A stretch of 64,000 bases of DNA, from the NCBI GenBank assembly GCA_021795715.1, contig JAJYPD010000003.1, positions 1 through 64,000 on the forward strand. The letters run 5' to 3'. This document shows, piece after piece, positions 1-9,699 of this stretch (its first letter is position 1; each line of letters starts with the position of its first letter). This DNA is from Pseudomonadota bacterium. GTDB lineage: Bacteria > Pseudomonadota > Gammaproteobacteria > Acidiferrobacterales > Acidiferrobacteraceae. Made by a program: the position numbers and the translations under genes. The notes beneath the pieces were generated by a model that was given only the letters and a program-made list of their open reading frames with translations, did no database searches and had not been told where the DNA came from.

Positions 1-75
1 GGTGAGCGATGGGATTCGAACCCACGACAACCGGAATCACAATCCGGGACTCTAACCAACTGAGCTACGCTCACC
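1..75 (-). tRNA. tRNA-His (GTG)
   Basis: Read on the minus strand, the sequence folds as a cloverleaf with anticodon GTG in the loop TTGTGAT and a standard T arm (GTGGGTTCGAATCCC). The acceptor stem has the extra G at position -1 (base 75) facing C73 (base 1), giving the 8-bp acceptor stem diagnostic of tRNA-His. The body is complete; any encoded CCA lies outside the window. It is the third gene of a Pro-Arg-His tRNA cluster. Confidence 0.95.
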
Positions 76-112
76 ACTTAGGACCGCTTCGATCATGACC
101 TTCACCCAGGCG

Positions 113-188
113 TGGCGCGCCCGACAGGAATCGAACCTGCAACCAACGGCTTAGAAGGCCGTTGCTCTATCCATTGAGCTACGGGCGC
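113..188 (-). tRNA. tRNA-Arg (TCT), CCA encoded
   Basis: Minus-strand cloverleaf with anticodon TCT (loop CTTCTAA). The 7-bp acceptor stem GCGCCCG/CGGGCGC is followed by discriminator G and an encoded CCA (bases 115-113). It reads the AGA/AGG codons, which are rare in GC-rich genomes. It lies 11 bp downstream of tRNA-Pro and is probably cut from the same precursor. Confidence 0.96.
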
Positions 189-199
189 CTCAACCCTGT

Positions 200-276
<77 letters not shown>

Positions 277-309
277 ACGCCTCTGTTCGATCCACGGCGA
301 AGGCGAAGA

Positions 310-339
310 ACTATACGCTGGCATCTGCGCAGCCGTCAA
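310..339 (-). promoter_or_regulatory. Candidate sigma-70 promoter of the tRNA Pro-Arg-His cluster
   Basis: On the minus strand there is a -35 TTGACG (339-334), an 18-bp spacer and a -10 TATAGT (315-310), each 5 of 6 to consensus. Transcription would start about 25-30 nt before tRNA-Pro, the usual distance for a stable-RNA operon. No other match this good lies upstream of the tRNAs. The site sits inside the leader of the divergent folD gene. Confidence 0.6.
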
Positions 340-403
340 TGTAGCGGGCTTGGCCACCGCAGGCCTCCCGTGCCATTATAGGCCTTTCACGCGCGGGATC
401 CCC

Positions 404-1276
404 ATGACAGCACGGCTCATCGATGGCAAGCGCATTGCCGCCGATATCATCGACAACATCAGTACGCAGGTTCAGGCACGCGTGGCCCAAGGCTTTCGTC
501 CGCCCGGTCTGGCCGTGGTCCTCGTCGGTCACGATCCAGCCTCCGAAATCTACGTACGCAACAAAGTCGAGGCCTGCCGCAAGGCCGGTATCAAATCCGT
601 CTCGCACCGGCTGAGTGAGACCACCGACGGGGCATTGATGGCACTGATCGACAGCCTGAACGCCGATCCCGAGATTGACGGCATCCTCGTGCAGCTGCCG
701 CTGCCGGCACCGCTCAAGGCCGACCCTCTGATCGAACGTATACGGCCAGACAAGGATGTCGACGGCTTCCATCCGTACAATGTCGGCCGCCTGGCGGTCC
801 GCCGACCGCTTTTGCGCCCTTGCACGCCGGCTGGTGTCATGACGCTACTGCAGCACACGGGACGCGACCTGCACGGCCAGCATGCCGTGGTCGTAGGGGC
901 CTCCAACCACGTGGGGCGACCCATGGGGCTTGAACTCTTGTTGGCGGGTGCCACCGTAACGGTTTGTCATCGCTTTACCAAACACTTGCAGGCGCATATC
1001 GCGCGCGCAGACATTGTCGTGGCGGCAGCGGGCAAACCTCACCTGGTGAAGGGAGAATGGATCCAGGAAGGCGCCATTGCCATCGACATCGGCATGAATC
1101 GCCTGCCGGATGGGCATTTGGTCGGGGATATTGAATTTGCGGTCGCCAAGGAGCGGGCGGAGTGGATTACGCCGGTACCTGGTGGCGTGGGCCCGATGAC
1201 GGTCGCCACCTTGCTCCTCAACACATTGGCTGCCGCCTCAGTCCACGATGGACTGAGGCAGTCAGCACAGGGGTGA
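404..1276 (+). CDS. folD: Bifunctional methylenetetrahydrofolate dehydrogenase / methenyltetrahydrofolate cyclohydrolase
   Basis: FolD interconverts 5,10-methylene-, 5,10-methenyl- and 10-formyl-tetrahydrofolate in the cytosol, supplying formyl groups for purines and initiator tRNA. The 290-residue product matches the family length of about 285. Family signatures are present: the YVRNK segment with the catalytic Lys near residue 55, GILVQLPLP and [15 protein letters not shown], and the dinucleotide-binding loop [11 protein letters not shown] with the C-terminal [16 protein letters not shown]. The start chosen is the ATG before TARLIDGK; the frame stays open upstream across the tRNA region, but that extension has no family similarity. 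It is the first plus-strand gene after the tRNAs. Confidence 0.96.
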   Translation: MTARLIDGKRIAADIIDNISTQVQARVAQGFRPPGLAVVLVGHDPASEIYVRNKVEACRKAGIKSVSHRLSETTDGALMALIDSLNADPEIDGILVQLPLPAPLKADPLIERIRPDKDVDGFHPYNVGRLAVRRPLLRPCTPAGVMTLLQHTGRDLHGQHAVVVGASNHVGRPMGLELLLAGATVTVCHRFTKHLQAHIARADIVVAAAGKPHLVKGEWIQEGAIAIDIGMNRLPDGHLVGDIEFAVAKERAEWITPVPGGVGPMTVATLLLNTLAAASVHDGLRQSAQG

Positions 1277-1309
1277 CAAGCGTCCTTTCACAATCACCCG
1301 TATACGGCC

Positions 1310-1552
1310 TTAAGAGGCCGACTTCGTCGAGGTCGTGCTGGTCGTCGACTTCTTGGCGGTCGTGCCGGATGTCGCAGGGGTGGTGGTGGTGCCGGACGTC
1401 GCGGGGGCTGCGGTGGTGCCGGATGTCGCAGGGGCGGTAGCGGCCGTCGCCGGGGGCGTGCTGGCCGTGCTGGCGGCGCCCGTGCTGGCAGCCTGCTTGT
1501 GACAGCCGGCCAGAGCAAACACGACGACAGATGCGAGCAGAACTTTCTTCAT
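1310..1552 (-). CDS. Small repeat-bearing lipoprotein, function unknown
   Basis: The 80-residue product starts with a lipoprotein signal (MKK, hydrophobic stretch, lipobox ALAGC with Cys17), so it should be membrane-anchored. The mature part is almost only Ala, Thr, Ser, Pro and Gly, with three tandem 9-residue units starting PATSGTT (residues 41-67) and a Lys/Ser/Thr tail. Such a chain would be unfolded and may be a spacer or surface coat. GGAG lies about 12 nt upstream of the ATG, which was preferred over an in-frame extension that lacks a signal peptide. It is monocistronic, convergent with folD and divergent from pgi. I do not recognise a named family. Confidence 0.8.
   Translation of the reverse strand: MKKVLLASVVVFALAGCHKQAASTGAASTASTPPATAATAPATSGTTAAPATSGTTTTPATSGTTAKKSTTSTTSTKSAS
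1352..1432 (-). repeat. Three tandem 27-bp coding repeats
   Basis: Three in-frame 27-bp units encode PATSGTTAA, PATSGTTTT and PATSGTTAK within the small lipoprotein. The first seven codons of each unit are nearly identical in DNA and the last two vary. Being a multiple of three, unit gain or loss would keep the frame, so copy number may differ among strains. Confidence 0.85.
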
Positions 1553-1727
1553 TTGTTGGGTCTCCGAAAATTGGGTGGAGGAGCCATATGCTCCGCCCTC
1601 CATTATATCTAATGCTGGGCTCGGTTAATGCAAGTTTTTTCTCAAAGTCAGCCGCCATGAGCGACGCGCGCGCCACCACAGCCGACAAAAACTCACGAAA
1701 CAATCGTTGACGACTACAGGGATGGTC

Positions 1728-3074
1728 ATGGCATTAGTAATCCGCACAGACAACATGTACAGCGACGCAGTGGGCGACCAAGGGGTCCATCCCGCCCGTA
1801 TCGAGACGCTTGCGCCCCGGCTCAAAACCGTTCATGCGCGTGTCGCCGAGGACCTCGTCCAGGGCCTCGCCGGCACATACGGCTGCCTGACGCTGTCTGC
1901 CACCATGGTGCCCGAATTAGAACGCATCCACGAAACCGCCGCCGCCATACGGGCGACCTGCCAGGATCTGGTCGTCGTGGGCATTGGGGGTTCGAGTCTG
2001 GGTACGAAAGCCATCTGGCACGCCCTGCACGAGACTCTGCCGGCGGGGCCGCGGCTCCACTTCGTGGAAAACGTCGACCCCTACGACCTGAAACTGTTGC
2101 TCGCCCGGTTGACGCCGGAAGACACCGCCTTGATTTGCATCAGCAAATCCGGCGGGACCCTTGAGACGGTGGTGCAATTTCTGGTCCTGCGCGACTGGCT
2201 CATCACCCATCTGGGCACCGAACGCGCCCGCAGGCGGCAATGGATCGTGACCGATCCGGAACAGGGATGGTTGCGCGCACTCGCCCGCGAGGAAGGCATC
2301 CCGTCACTACCGGTCCCCCCCTCGGTCGGAGGACGCTACTCGGTTCTGTCGCCTGTCGGCCTCCTTCCTTTGGCTGCGGCCGGCGTGGACATCGACACCT
2401 TGCTGGCCGGCGGACGCGAACTGGCCTGTGTTTGCCAGGATGGGCACTTTGACGCCAACCCCGCGCTGGAGATGGCCGCCCTTTACTACCTGCTCGACAC
2501 GGAGCAAGACAAACGCATCTCGGTGATGATGCCCTACGTCAACCGGTTGCGCCTCTTCGTGGACTGGTATTGCCAGTTGTGGGCCGAATCCCTCGGCAAG
2601 GAGCGCGCCGGTACCACCCCGGCCGGCAGCCTGCCCGTCCGCGCCATGGGCGCGGTCGACCAGCACAGCCAGCTGCAGATGTACCTGGAATCCCGCAATG
2701 ACAAGATGTTTACCTTCGTCGAGCTGACCCACTGGGAAGACGACGCGATCATTCCCCTCGGCGCCGCCGACCGCGACCACTATCCGCATCTGCGCCACAA
2801 AACCATCGCCGATATCATCGATGCCGAGTTCCAGGCGACACGCGAGGCGATCACCGACGCGCGCCACCCCAACCTCACCATCGAGATCCCGGGCGTAAAC
2901 GCGTTCGTGCTTGGTTCGCTGATCGAACTCTATCAGCGCGTGACGGTGTACACGGGGCTCCTCTATGGCATCAATCCGCTCGATCAGCCCTCGGTCGAAA
3001 AGGGCAAGCGGATCGCCATCCGTTATCTGCAGACTCGCAAGCGGCTGACCCACCTGAGCGATATCCGCCCTTGA
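1728..3074 (+). CDS. pgi: Glucose-6-phosphate isomerase
   Basis: Pgi interconverts glucose-6-phosphate and fructose-6-phosphate in the cytosol. The 448-residue product has the short form length rather than the roughly 550 of the E. coli enzyme. It carries the sugar-phosphate loops GIGGSSLGTKAI and SKSGGTLETVVQF, the catalytic-region segment MGAVDQHSQLQMYLESR, and the C-terminal signature GINPLDQPSVEKGK. The ATG at 1728 is chosen because CAGGGA lies at a fitting distance upstream; TTG 1707 and ATG 1722 are in frame and possible. It is divergent from the small lipoprotein gene. Confidence 0.95.
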   Translation: MALVIRTDNMYSDAVGDQGVHPARIETLAPRLKTVHARVAEDLVQGLAGTYGCLTLSATMVPELERIHETAAAIRATCQDLVVVGIGGSSLGTKAIWHALHETLPAGPRLHFVENVDPYDLKLLLARLTPEDTALICISKSGGTLETVVQFLVLRDWLITHLGTERARRRQWIVTDPEQGWLRALAREEGIPSLPVPPSVGGRYSVLSPVGLLPLAAAGVDIDTLLAGGRELACVCQDGHFDANPALEMAALYYLLDTEQDKRISVMMPYVNRLRLFVDWYCQLWAESLGKERAGTTPAGSLPVRAMGAVDQHSQLQMYLESRNDKMFTFVELTHWEDDAIIPLGAADRDHYPHLRHKTIADIIDAEFQATREAITDARHPNLTIEIPGVNAFVLGSLIELYQRVTVYTGLLYGINPLDQPSVEKGKRIAIRYLQTRKRLTHLSDIRP

Positions 3075-3099
3075 AGCCCGCGCTGGAAGACTGATGCAC

Positions 3100-3549
3100 C
3101 TACCCGCGGTAACGGTCGCGCAGATAAGGTAGCGCCCAGGGTCGCAACCGCGCGCGGGTGGCCGGATCCAGATGCCGGAAGGAACGGACCACCCCCCGGC
3201 ACGAGGCAGCTCCACAGGCGCAAGGGAAGCCCGGGAAATCCTCTTCGTCAATGGCGCAGGAGTAATCCCACGCAATCTCCTCGCCCGCGCGGATCGGGCG
3301 CAGCGCACACAGCGCAAGCCCGCCCCGAAATCCCGCGTTCGGTTCGCACGAGTGGTTTACGTAGTCATCCGCCTCGCCCGAGGCCCCGATGTAGAGGTCC
3401 TCTCCGATCTGCAGATGGTAGCTGCCCGGCTCGACCTGCTCCCGCCGCAGCAGCGGCCCCTTGAAAACCACGAGAACGGCGCCTGCGGGGATGTCGCAAT
3501 CCGCAAATACACCGCGCCCATGCTGGTCACTGGCCTTCACGTAGATCAT
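3100..3549 (-). CDS. SET-domain protein (putative protein-lysine methyltransferase)
   Basis: The 149-residue product is nearly all one SET domain. It has the N-terminal [13 protein letters not shown] segment, the pseudoknot motif [12 protein letters not shown] near residues 83-94, the second motif [14 protein letters not shown] near 104-117, and a post-SET-like Cys cluster CACGAASC. Family knowledge predicts SAM-dependent methylation of protein lysines; the bacterial substrate cannot be told from sequence. It is divergent from thyA, whose start is 29 bp away, and convergent with pgi. Stand-alone SET proteins occur in scattered bacteria. Confidence 0.85.
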   Translation of the reverse strand: MIYVKASDQHGRGVFADCDIPAGAVLVVFKGPLLRREQVEPGSYHLQIGEDLYIGASGEADDYVNHSCEPNAGFRGGLALCALRPIRAGEEIAWDYSCAIDEEDFPGFPCACGAASCRGVVRSFRHLDPATRARLRPWALPYLRDRYRG

Positions 3550-3577
3550 CCGCCAACGCTCCTGCTACACTTCGTCA

Positions 3578-4372
3578 ATGCGCCCCTATCTCGACCTCAT
3601 GCGCCACGTCCTGGAACACGGTGTCGTCAAAAACGATCGCACAGGAACCGGCACGCGGAGCGTGTTCGGCCATCAGATGCGTTTCGATCTGGCCGCGGGT
3701 TTTCCGCTGCTGACGACAAAGAAGCTTCATGTACGCTCCATCATCCATGAGCTCCTCTGGTTCCTCAAGGGGGATACGAACATCCGTTATCTCCAGGACA
3801 ATGGCGTGCACATCTGGGACGAATGGGCGGATTCGGACGGCAACCTCGGACCGGTCTACGGCGCGCAATGGCGGGCCTGGCCGGCGGCCGATGGCAAAAC
3901 CATCGACCAGCTCGGACAGATCGTCGACACCATCCGCAAGGACCCCGATTCGCGCCGTCTGGTGGTCTCGGCGTGGAACGTCGCCGCACTGCCGGCGATG
4001 CACCTCGCGCCCTGTCACGCGCTCTTCCAGTTTTATGTGGCGCAGGGCCGCCTGTCCTGCCAGCTTTACCAGCGCAGCGCCGACATCTTCCTCGGCGTGC
4101 CCTTCAACATCGCGTCCTACGCGCTTTTGACGCACATGGTCGCTCACGTCACGGGGCTCCAGCCGGGCGAATTCGTGCACACTCTCGGTGACGCCCACCT
4201 CTACAGCAACCATCTCGACCAGGCCCGGGAACAGCTGACACGCGCACCACGGCCCTTGCCGACTTTGTGCCTGAATCCGGCTGTCACGGACCTGTTCGCC
4301 TTTCGCTACGAGGATATCCGCCTGCAGGGCTACGACCCCCACCCGGCCATCAAGGCGCCGGTCGCGGTATGA
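3578..4372 (+). CDS. thyA: Thymidylate synthase
   Basis: ThyA methylates dUMP to dTMP using methylene-tetrahydrofolate, releasing dihydrofolate. The product is 264 residues, the E. coli length, with catalytic Cys146 in [12 protein letters not shown], the phosphate-binding [20 protein letters not shown] segment, and the N-terminal KNDRTGTGT motif. It overlaps folA by 4 bp (ATGA), coupling synthesis of dihydrofolate to its reductase. No clear Shine-Dalgarno site precedes the ATG. Confidence 0.98.
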   Translation: MRPYLDLMRHVLEHGVVKNDRTGTGTRSVFGHQMRFDLAAGFPLLTTKKLHVRSIIHELLWFLKGDTNIRYLQDNGVHIWDEWADSDGNLGPVYGAQWRAWPAADGKTIDQLGQIVDTIRKDPDSRRLVVSAWNVAALPAMHLAPCHALFQFYVAQGRLSCQLYQRSADIFLGVPFNIASYALLTHMVAHVTGLQPGEFVHTLGDAHLYSNHLDQAREQLTRAPRPLPTLCLNPAVTDLFAFRYEDIRLQGYDPHPAIKAPVAV

Positions 4373-4854
4373 GCCTGATTCTGATCGCCGCGGTCGCCCG
4401 CAATGGCGTCATCGGCGCAGACAACGCCTTGCCGTGGCGCCTCCCAGACGATCTGAAACGCTTTCGTGCACTGACCATGGGACACGTCGTGGCGATGGGC
4501 CGGCGGACGTACGAATCCCTTCCGGGGCCCCTCAGCGGACGGGACTGCGTCGTACTGACGCGCACCCGCGCAAGCGCCCCGGCCGCCTCCGTCCGCTACG
4601 TCCACACCCTGCAGGAAATCCTCGAAGAGGCGCGCACCCGGATCGTTTTCGTGGCCGGCGGCGCCAATCTCTATGAACAGACCATTGCGGTCGCAGATCG
4701 CCTGTATCTGACCACGGTCCATGCGACCGTGGCAGGCGATGCCCATTTTCCGCCTTTTGCAGAAGACGCCTGGCGCGAGATCGCAACGGAGCACCACGAA
4801 GCCGATGCCCGCCACGCACATGGCTTCACATTTCGAACGCTAGTGCGCCGCTGA
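4369..4854 (+). CDS. folA: Dihydrofolate reductase
   Basis: FolA reduces dihydrofolate with NADPH, closing the thymidylate cycle opened by ThyA. The 161-residue product begins [15 protein letters not shown] and has the active-site segment [12 protein letters not shown], with the proton-donating acid at Asp28 by alignment to E. coli Asp27. Downstream are [11 protein letters not shown] and the cofactor-loop segment [10 protein letters not shown]. The start is set by the ATGA overlap with thyA. Its last 15 bp overlap the 3' end of convergent fimV. Confidence 0.97.
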   Translation: MSLILIAAVARNGVIGADNALPWRLPDDLKRFRALTMGHVVAMGRRTYESLPGPLSGRDCVVLTRTRASAPAASVRYVHTLQEILEEARTRIVFVAGGANLYEQTIAVADRLYLTTVHATVAGDAHFPPFAEDAWREIATEHHEADARHAHGFTFRTLVRR

Positions 4855-7470
4855 GCGGGCCGACAGGGCCTTGGCTTCCTTGCGCTGGCGGTCGTTGCCC
4901 TCCGCCATGATCTCATCAAGAATGGCGCGTGCGCCTTCTGCATCGCCCATCTCGATATAGGCATTGGCCAGATCGAGCTTCGTGTCGACCGCATCGGCGC
5001 TGATGCCGGTCCCCACGGCGGTTCCCGCCTCCATGACGAGATCGCCCACCTGCCCACCGTCACCATCGGACATGCTCAAATCGAGCACCGGCGCATCATC
5101 CGACGCCAGGTCGCCCGCCGGGCCGCCGCCCAAATCACCAAAGTCGATCTCAGGCAGGGAAGCGGCGGCGGGCTCGTCAAACTGCAGGGCGAAGTCCTGT
5201 TTGCCCTCGCCCGCGTCCTGCGCCGCCATGGTTGCATCCCAGCTGAAGTCGAGACCGGCGTCCCCGGAATCCAGTCCGGCATCCCCGGACGACCCGCCAA
5301 GATCCCCATGCGCGCCACCACCCTTCGGGGAGGCATCCGCCATCGCCGCCCCGCCCAGAGAACCGCCCGGCGTAAAATCGATGGTCGACAGCCCGGTGGC
5401 GGCCCCGTCTTGCGCCGGTGGCGCCTCGGTTGCGCGTTTGTACGGAAATTCCGCCTCGCCCAGTCCGCCGGAGAAATCGAGCAGGTTATCGGCGTCCTCG
5501 ATTACCGGACGGCCTGGCGCACCCTGAGCCCCCAAAGGCTCCGGCGCGAGCGTCTCGGCCTGTGCGCGTCCGGCGTCTGCGCCTGCCGGCGACGAGATCG
5601 CCTCCAGCTGACGCGCCACGGCCGCAAAGTCGATCCGATCGGCGGCTGTATTCTTCGCACCTTTTGCCGGCGCCGCGGACGTGCGTCCCCCGCTCTTGAA
5701 GAGCGGATTCATCGGATCGAGCCGGTGACCCATCTCCTCGACGCGCTGCCAGAGCGCGCCGCTGCCGCCGGTGGCCACATAGAGCTCCTCAGCGAAGACC
5801 TCGAAAGTTTTCAGGTCATGCCGCTGCAGATAGATCTCCAAAAGCTTGGCCTTGAGTTCCAGGCGGCCCCCATCCTTGGCGATGGCGTCTTTCAGAATCT
5901 CCTCGGCCTGTTCGTCGCGTCCGTAGGCCAGATACACATCGGCCTCCGCGATCGGATCGACCTCGTCGGTCTGCATGTTCCCGGTGCCGCCCTGGCTGAA
6001 TTCGCTCAGAAAGGACACTTCCGGCGTCTTGGCAAGGCTCGCCGTATCGGGCATCTGCCCTTCCGTATGCAGCCCGCCACCCGAGAGGATGCTTTCCTCG
6101 AATTCATTCATCGAGCGGCGGCGCCGGTAGGAAAAAAGCCCCCCCACCGCGACGACCGCGGCCAGGACCAGCAGCAACGGATAGCGGTCCTCCTGCCAGA
6201 GCGTGGCCAAAAACGACCGGTTGCCGGCCGGCATCGGCATCGGCGGCACCACCGCGGGCCGGTGAATGACCGGATGCACAACGCGGTGGATGACGGGCTT
6301 GACCGGATGCGGGGCCACCGGCGTGCCGGCGACCGGCTTCACTGCTGTCGCCGGATGGGTCATGACACCCGACACCGTATTCTTTTGCGGCTTCTTCAGC
6401 CGCGCGCGCGCCTGTTGCTCAAGCGCCGCAAGCTCCTGATTGTCGAGCGCAATCAGATGCTTCGTGGCCACCAGCTCCTTGCGCAACTGGGCCATGCGCG
6501 CCGCCAGTTTCTGCCCCTTCCCGTTCCGGCCCGCGGCACCCGCCGTGCCGGTCGTCGCGCCCGGCAAGGGCGCCGACTCGATCTTCAGTAGATTATGGCT
6601 CGTCGGCAGAATCTGCGCGGCGCGCAGCGCTCCGCCGATGGTGCCGTTGCCGCTGCCGGCGGCCGCCGGCTGGCTGGCAAGGCTTTGTCGGTATTGACCC
6701 CAGGCCTGATCCTGCGCGGTCAGCCAGGATTTGGCCTTGGCCGCCGGAATCGCATCCACGGCCTGCCGGGTGGGCACATGCAGGAGCGCGCCCGCCCGCA
6801 ACTCGTTGATGTTGTGGTGGATGAAAGCCGTGGGATTACGCCGCAAGAAGGCCTCGAGCGTCTGCGGCACCAAGGCGCCGGCCGGCGTGTGACGCGCGGC
6901 GATCACCCATGCGGTCTCGCCGGCGCGCACGCGCACAAGGCCCGCGACCGGCGCAACCGGGGCCGATACCTTCGGCACCGACAGCGGCGTGGACGCCAGG
7001 ATCTGGCGCGCCGGCACCGGCGCACGCAGCGTGCTGCTCATGGACACGGGCTGGACGCCGCTGACCGGATTCAAAAGCGCCGTGTATTCGCGCAGCAACG
7101 TGCCCTCAGGGCCTTTGATCTGCAGAACGAACTGCAAAAACGGGGCATTGATGACGTCATGACTTTCCAGTACCACGGCATAGCGGCCGTCGGCCTGGCG
7201 GTGTATGCGGCAGATCACGGATTTCAAAGCCCGGTCCTTGTGCAGCCCGAGCTGGGCGAAGGCCGCCGACGACGCCAGTTGTGCCGTCACGCTGCGCCGA
7301 TCACTCTTATGAAAACCCATCAGGCGCACGTGCGCCTGCAGCGGCTGCCCCAGATTCGACTCGACCGTCAAGGGCCCAAGGCCAAGCGCCAGCGCAACAG
7401 GCGCGTAACACAACGCCGTCACGCACACAACCGTCCCCAACCCCGCCTGCTGCCATCCCTTTTTTGCCAT
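4840..7470 (-). CDS. fimV: FimV-like polar hub protein with LysM domain
   Basis: An 876-residue inner-membrane protein of the FimV/HubP type, which recruits type IV pilus and polar factors. Layout: signal peptide 1-29; N-terminal domain 30-150; peptidoglycan-binding LysM about 179-234; coiled coil about 320-360; a Pro/Val/His-rich linker about 371-410; membrane segment 430-448 followed by Arg-rich residues; a long acidic Gly/Asp cytoplasmic region; and a C-terminal TPR-like FimV domain (DTKLDLANAYIEMGDAEGA) near 825-860. It lies downstream of leuCDB-asd, as in many gammaproteobacteria. No pilus gene is nearby, which is usual. It overlaps the end of folA by 15 bp. Confidence 0.9.
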   Translation of the reverse strand: MAKKGWQQAGLGTVVCVTALCYAPVALALGLGPLTVESNLGQPLQAHVRLMGFHKSDRRSVTAQLASSAAFAQLGLHKDRALKSVICRIHRQADGRYAVVLESHDVINAPFLQFVLQIKGPEGTLLREYTALLNPVSGVQPVSMSSTLRAPVPARQILASTPLSVPKVSAPVAPVAGLVRVRAGETAWVIAARHTPAGALVPQTLEAFLRRNPTAFIHHNINELRAGALLHVPTRQAVDAIPAAKAKSWLTAQDQAWGQYRQSLASQPAAAGSGNGTIGGALRAAQILPTSHNLLKIESAPLPGATTGTAGAAGRNGKGQKLAARMAQLRKELVATKHLIALDNQELAALEQQARARLKKPQKNTVSGVMTHPATAVKPVAGTPVAPHPVKPVIHRVVHPVIHRPAVVPPMPMPAGNRSFLATLWQEDRYPLLLVLAAVVAVGGLFSYRRRRSMNEFEESILSGGGLHTEGQMPDTASLAKTPEVSFLSEFSQGGTGNMQTDEVDPIAEADVYLAYGRDEQAEEILKDAIAKDGGRLELKAKLLEIYLQRHDLKTFEVFAEELYVATGGSGALWQRVEEMGHRLDPMNPLFKSGGRTSAAPAKGAKNTAADRIDFAAVARQLEAISSPAGADAGRAQAETLAPEPLGAQGAPGRPVIEDADNLLDFSGGLGEAEFPYKRATEAPPAQDGAATGLSTIDFTPGGSLGGAAMADASPKGGGAHGDLGGSSGDAGLDSGDAGLDFSWDATMAAQDAGEGKQDFALQFDEPAAASLPEIDFGDLGGGPAGDLASDDAPVLDLSMSDGDGGQVGDLVMEAGTAVGTGISADAVDTKLDLANAYIEMGDAEGARAILDEIMAEGNDRQRKEAKALSARSAAH

Positions 7471-7574
7471 CCGTCCTCTCCTGCGGCCCCTCCTGCGGAG
7501 CCGGGACCACCTGCGCCACTAACCTCAAGGAAAGCCTTAAGTATTTACTCCCAATATAGACGACAAATCAGAGA

Positions 7575-8597
7575 CTACAAATAGTTCGCGATCAAATGCT
7601 CCGCGATCTGGATGCTGTTTAGGGCCGCACCCTTGCGCAAATTGTCGGAAACCACCCACATATCAAGCCCGCGCGGATGGGAAATATCCTCGCGCACGCG
7701 GCCGACATAGACGGGATCCCGTCCCGCCGCTTCGGTCACCGCCGTGGGGTAGCCACCAGGCTTGCGCTCGTCGACCACCACCACGCCGGGTGCGCAAGAG
7801 AGCAACGCCAGCGCTTCGGCAGCCGTCAGCTTGCGCCGGGTCTCGATGTGCACGGCCTCCGAATGCCCATACACCACGGGCACGCGCGCCGTCGTCGGAT
7901 TCACGCGGATGGAGGGGTCTCCCATGATTTTCACGGTCTCCCACACCATCTTCATCTCCTCCTTGGTATAGCCGTTGTCCTGAAACACATCAATGTGCGG
8001 CAGGACGTTGAAGGCGATGCGCTTGGGGTAGACGTGCGCAGACGCCGGCTGCCCGGCCAGCAAGGCGCGCGTCTGCTCCATCAGCTCATCGATCGCTTCC
8101 TTGCCGGTTCCCGATACCGACTGGTAGGTACAGACGTTGATGCGCTCGATGCCGGCGGCATCGTGCAGCGGCTTTAGGGCCACCAGCATCTGGATGGTCG
8201 AGCAGTTCGGATTGGCGATGATGCCGCGCGTGGTATAGCGGGCGATGTCGCCGGGATTGACCTCGGGCACCACCAGCGGAATGTCGTCGTCGTAACGGAA
8301 ATGCGCCGTGTTGTCGATCACCACACAGCCGGCAGCGGCGGCCTTGGGCGCGTATTGGGCGGAGATCTCGCCGCCCGCCGAAAACAGGCCGATCCGCGCC
8401 CGGCGGAAATCGAAGGTCGCCAGATCGCTCACCGTGAGTTCGCGATCCCCGCAGCGCACCTTGGTGCCCGCCGAGCGGCTCGAAGCCAGCGCATGGATCT
8501 CCCCGGCCGGGAAGCGCCGCTCTGCCAGCATCGACAGCATGACCTCCCCCACCGCCCCGGTCGCCCCCACCACCGCGACATCGTACGTCTTTGCCAT
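7575..8597 (-). CDS. asd: Aspartate-semialdehyde dehydrogenase
   Basis: Asd reduces aspartyl-phosphate to aspartate semialdehyde on the path to lysine, diaminopimelate, threonine and methionine. The 340-residue product has the NADP-binding VVGATGAVGEVMLSML, the catalytic-Cys segment IIANPNCSTIQMLVALKPL, and the SVSGTGKEAIDEL loop. The ATG at 8597 is chosen because AGGGCGG precedes it; an in-frame TTG at 8618 would overlap the leuB stop codon. It follows leuB in the same operon. Upstream aspartokinase is not in the window. Confidence 0.96.
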   Translation of the reverse strand: MAKTYDVAVVGATGAVGEVMLSMLAERRFPAGEIHALASSRSAGTKVRCGDRELTVSDLATFDFRRARIGLFSAGGEISAQYAPKAAAAGCVVIDNTAHFRYDDDIPLVVPEVNPGDIARYTTRGIIANPNCSTIQMLVALKPLHDAAGIERINVCTYQSVSGTGKEAIDELMEQTRALLAGQPASAHVYPKRIAFNVLPHIDVFQDNGYTKEEMKMVWETVKIMGDPSIRVNPTTARVPVVYGHSEAVHIETRRKLTAAEALALLSCAPGVVVVDERKPGGYPTAVTEAAGRDPVYVGRVREDISHPRGLDMWVVSDNLRKGAALNSIQIAEHLIANYL

Positions 8598-8614
8598 ATC
8601 CAAAACCGCCCTCG

Positions 8615-9697
8615 TCAATGTGTGATTCGCAACTTCGCCACGACCGCCTGCCCCATCTCCCGCGTCGACGCCGCCACCCCGTCCGCGCCGCGGATGTCGG
8701 CGGTGCGCAGGCCGTCATCCAAAACCGCATGCACGGCCTGTTCGACCCGCGTCGCCCATTCCGGCGCCTGCAGGCTGTACCGCAACATCATGGCCACCGA
8801 CAGAATGGTCGCCAGCGGGTTGGCCAGCCCCCGTCCGGCGATATCGGGCGCCGAACCGTGGATCGGTTCGTACAGGCCCTTGGTGCCCTCATTCAGGGAT
8901 GCCGATGGCAGCATGCCGATCGAACCGGTCAACATCGCCGCCTCGTCAGAAAGGATGTCACCGAACATATTGGTGGTGACGATCACGTCAAATTGCCTGG
9001 GTGCGCGCACAAGCTGCATGGCGGCATTGTCGACATACATGTGCGAAAGCTGCACATCGGGATAGTCTGCGGCGACACGCGTGGCCACCTCCCGCCACAA
9101 TTCGGTCGCCTCGAGCACGTTTGCCTTGTCGATCGAACAGACGCGCCGCGCGCGCAGCCGGGCGATATCGAACGCCCGCCGCACGACCCGCTCGATTTCG
9201 GATTCGGCGTAGACCAGGGTGTTGAACCCCTCCCGCTCTCCACTCGCGGTCTTGCGGATACCGCGGGGTTGGCCGAAATAGATGCCGCCTGTGAGTTCGC
9301 GCACGATCATGAGGTCAAGCCCGCTGACGACGTCGGCGCGCAATGTCGATGCCTGCGCCAGCTGGGGGTACAGATAGGCGGGCCGCAGATTGGCAAAGAC
9401 CTTCAAGGCCGAACGCAATCCCAGCAGGGCCTTTTCGGGACGCACGGCAATCGGCAGCGGCTCCCATTTCGGGCCACCGACGGCGCCCAGCAAGACCGCA
9501 TCGGCCGCCTGCGCCAATTCCACCGTAGCCTCCGGCAGGGGCTGGCCGTGGACATCATAGGCGGCCCCGCCGATCAATCCGTACTCCAGCTCGATGCCCA
9601 GCCCGTATTCCGTCTGCAGACACTCCAGCACCGCCACGGCCTCGGCCACCACTTCCGGACCGATGCCATCTCCCGGTAACACCGCAATCTTGTGCAT
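8615..9697 (-). CDS. leuB: 3-isopropylmalate dehydrogenase
   Basis: LeuB oxidatively decarboxylates 3-isopropylmalate to 2-ketoisocaproate, the last leucine-specific step before transamination. The 360-residue product matches the family length, with [13 protein letters not shown] at the N-terminus, [13 protein letters not shown], and the Mg/NAD region [27 protein letters not shown] followed by [15 protein letters not shown]. It is the third gene of leuC-leuD-leuB-asd, 2 bp after leuD. Confidence 0.98.
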   Translation of the reverse strand: MHKIAVLPGDGIGPEVVAEAVAVLECLQTEYGLGIELEYGLIGGAAYDVHGQPLPEATVELAQAADAVLLGAVGGPKWEPLPIAVRPEKALLGLRSALKVFANLRPAYLYPQLAQASTLRADVVSGLDLMIVRELTGGIYFGQPRGIRKTASGEREGFNTLVYAESEIERVVRRAFDIARLRARRVCSIDKANVLEATELWREVATRVAADYPDVQLSHMYVDNAAMQLVRAPRQFDVIVTTNMFGDILSDEAAMLTGSIGMLPSASLNEGTKGLYEPIHGSAPDIAGRGLANPLATILSVAMMLRYSLQAPEWATRVEQAVHAVLDDGLRTADIRGADGVAASTREMGQAVVAKLRITH

Positions 9698-9699
9698 GC

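Noticed and set aside
1305-1320. Hairpin CGGCCT-TAAG-AGGCCG after folD as a rho-independent terminator
   Set aside because: The stem is only 6 bp and no T-run follows on either strand.
5308-6591. A 427-codon open frame opposite fimV
   Set aside because: Shadow frame; the fimV frame shows clear domain structure instead.
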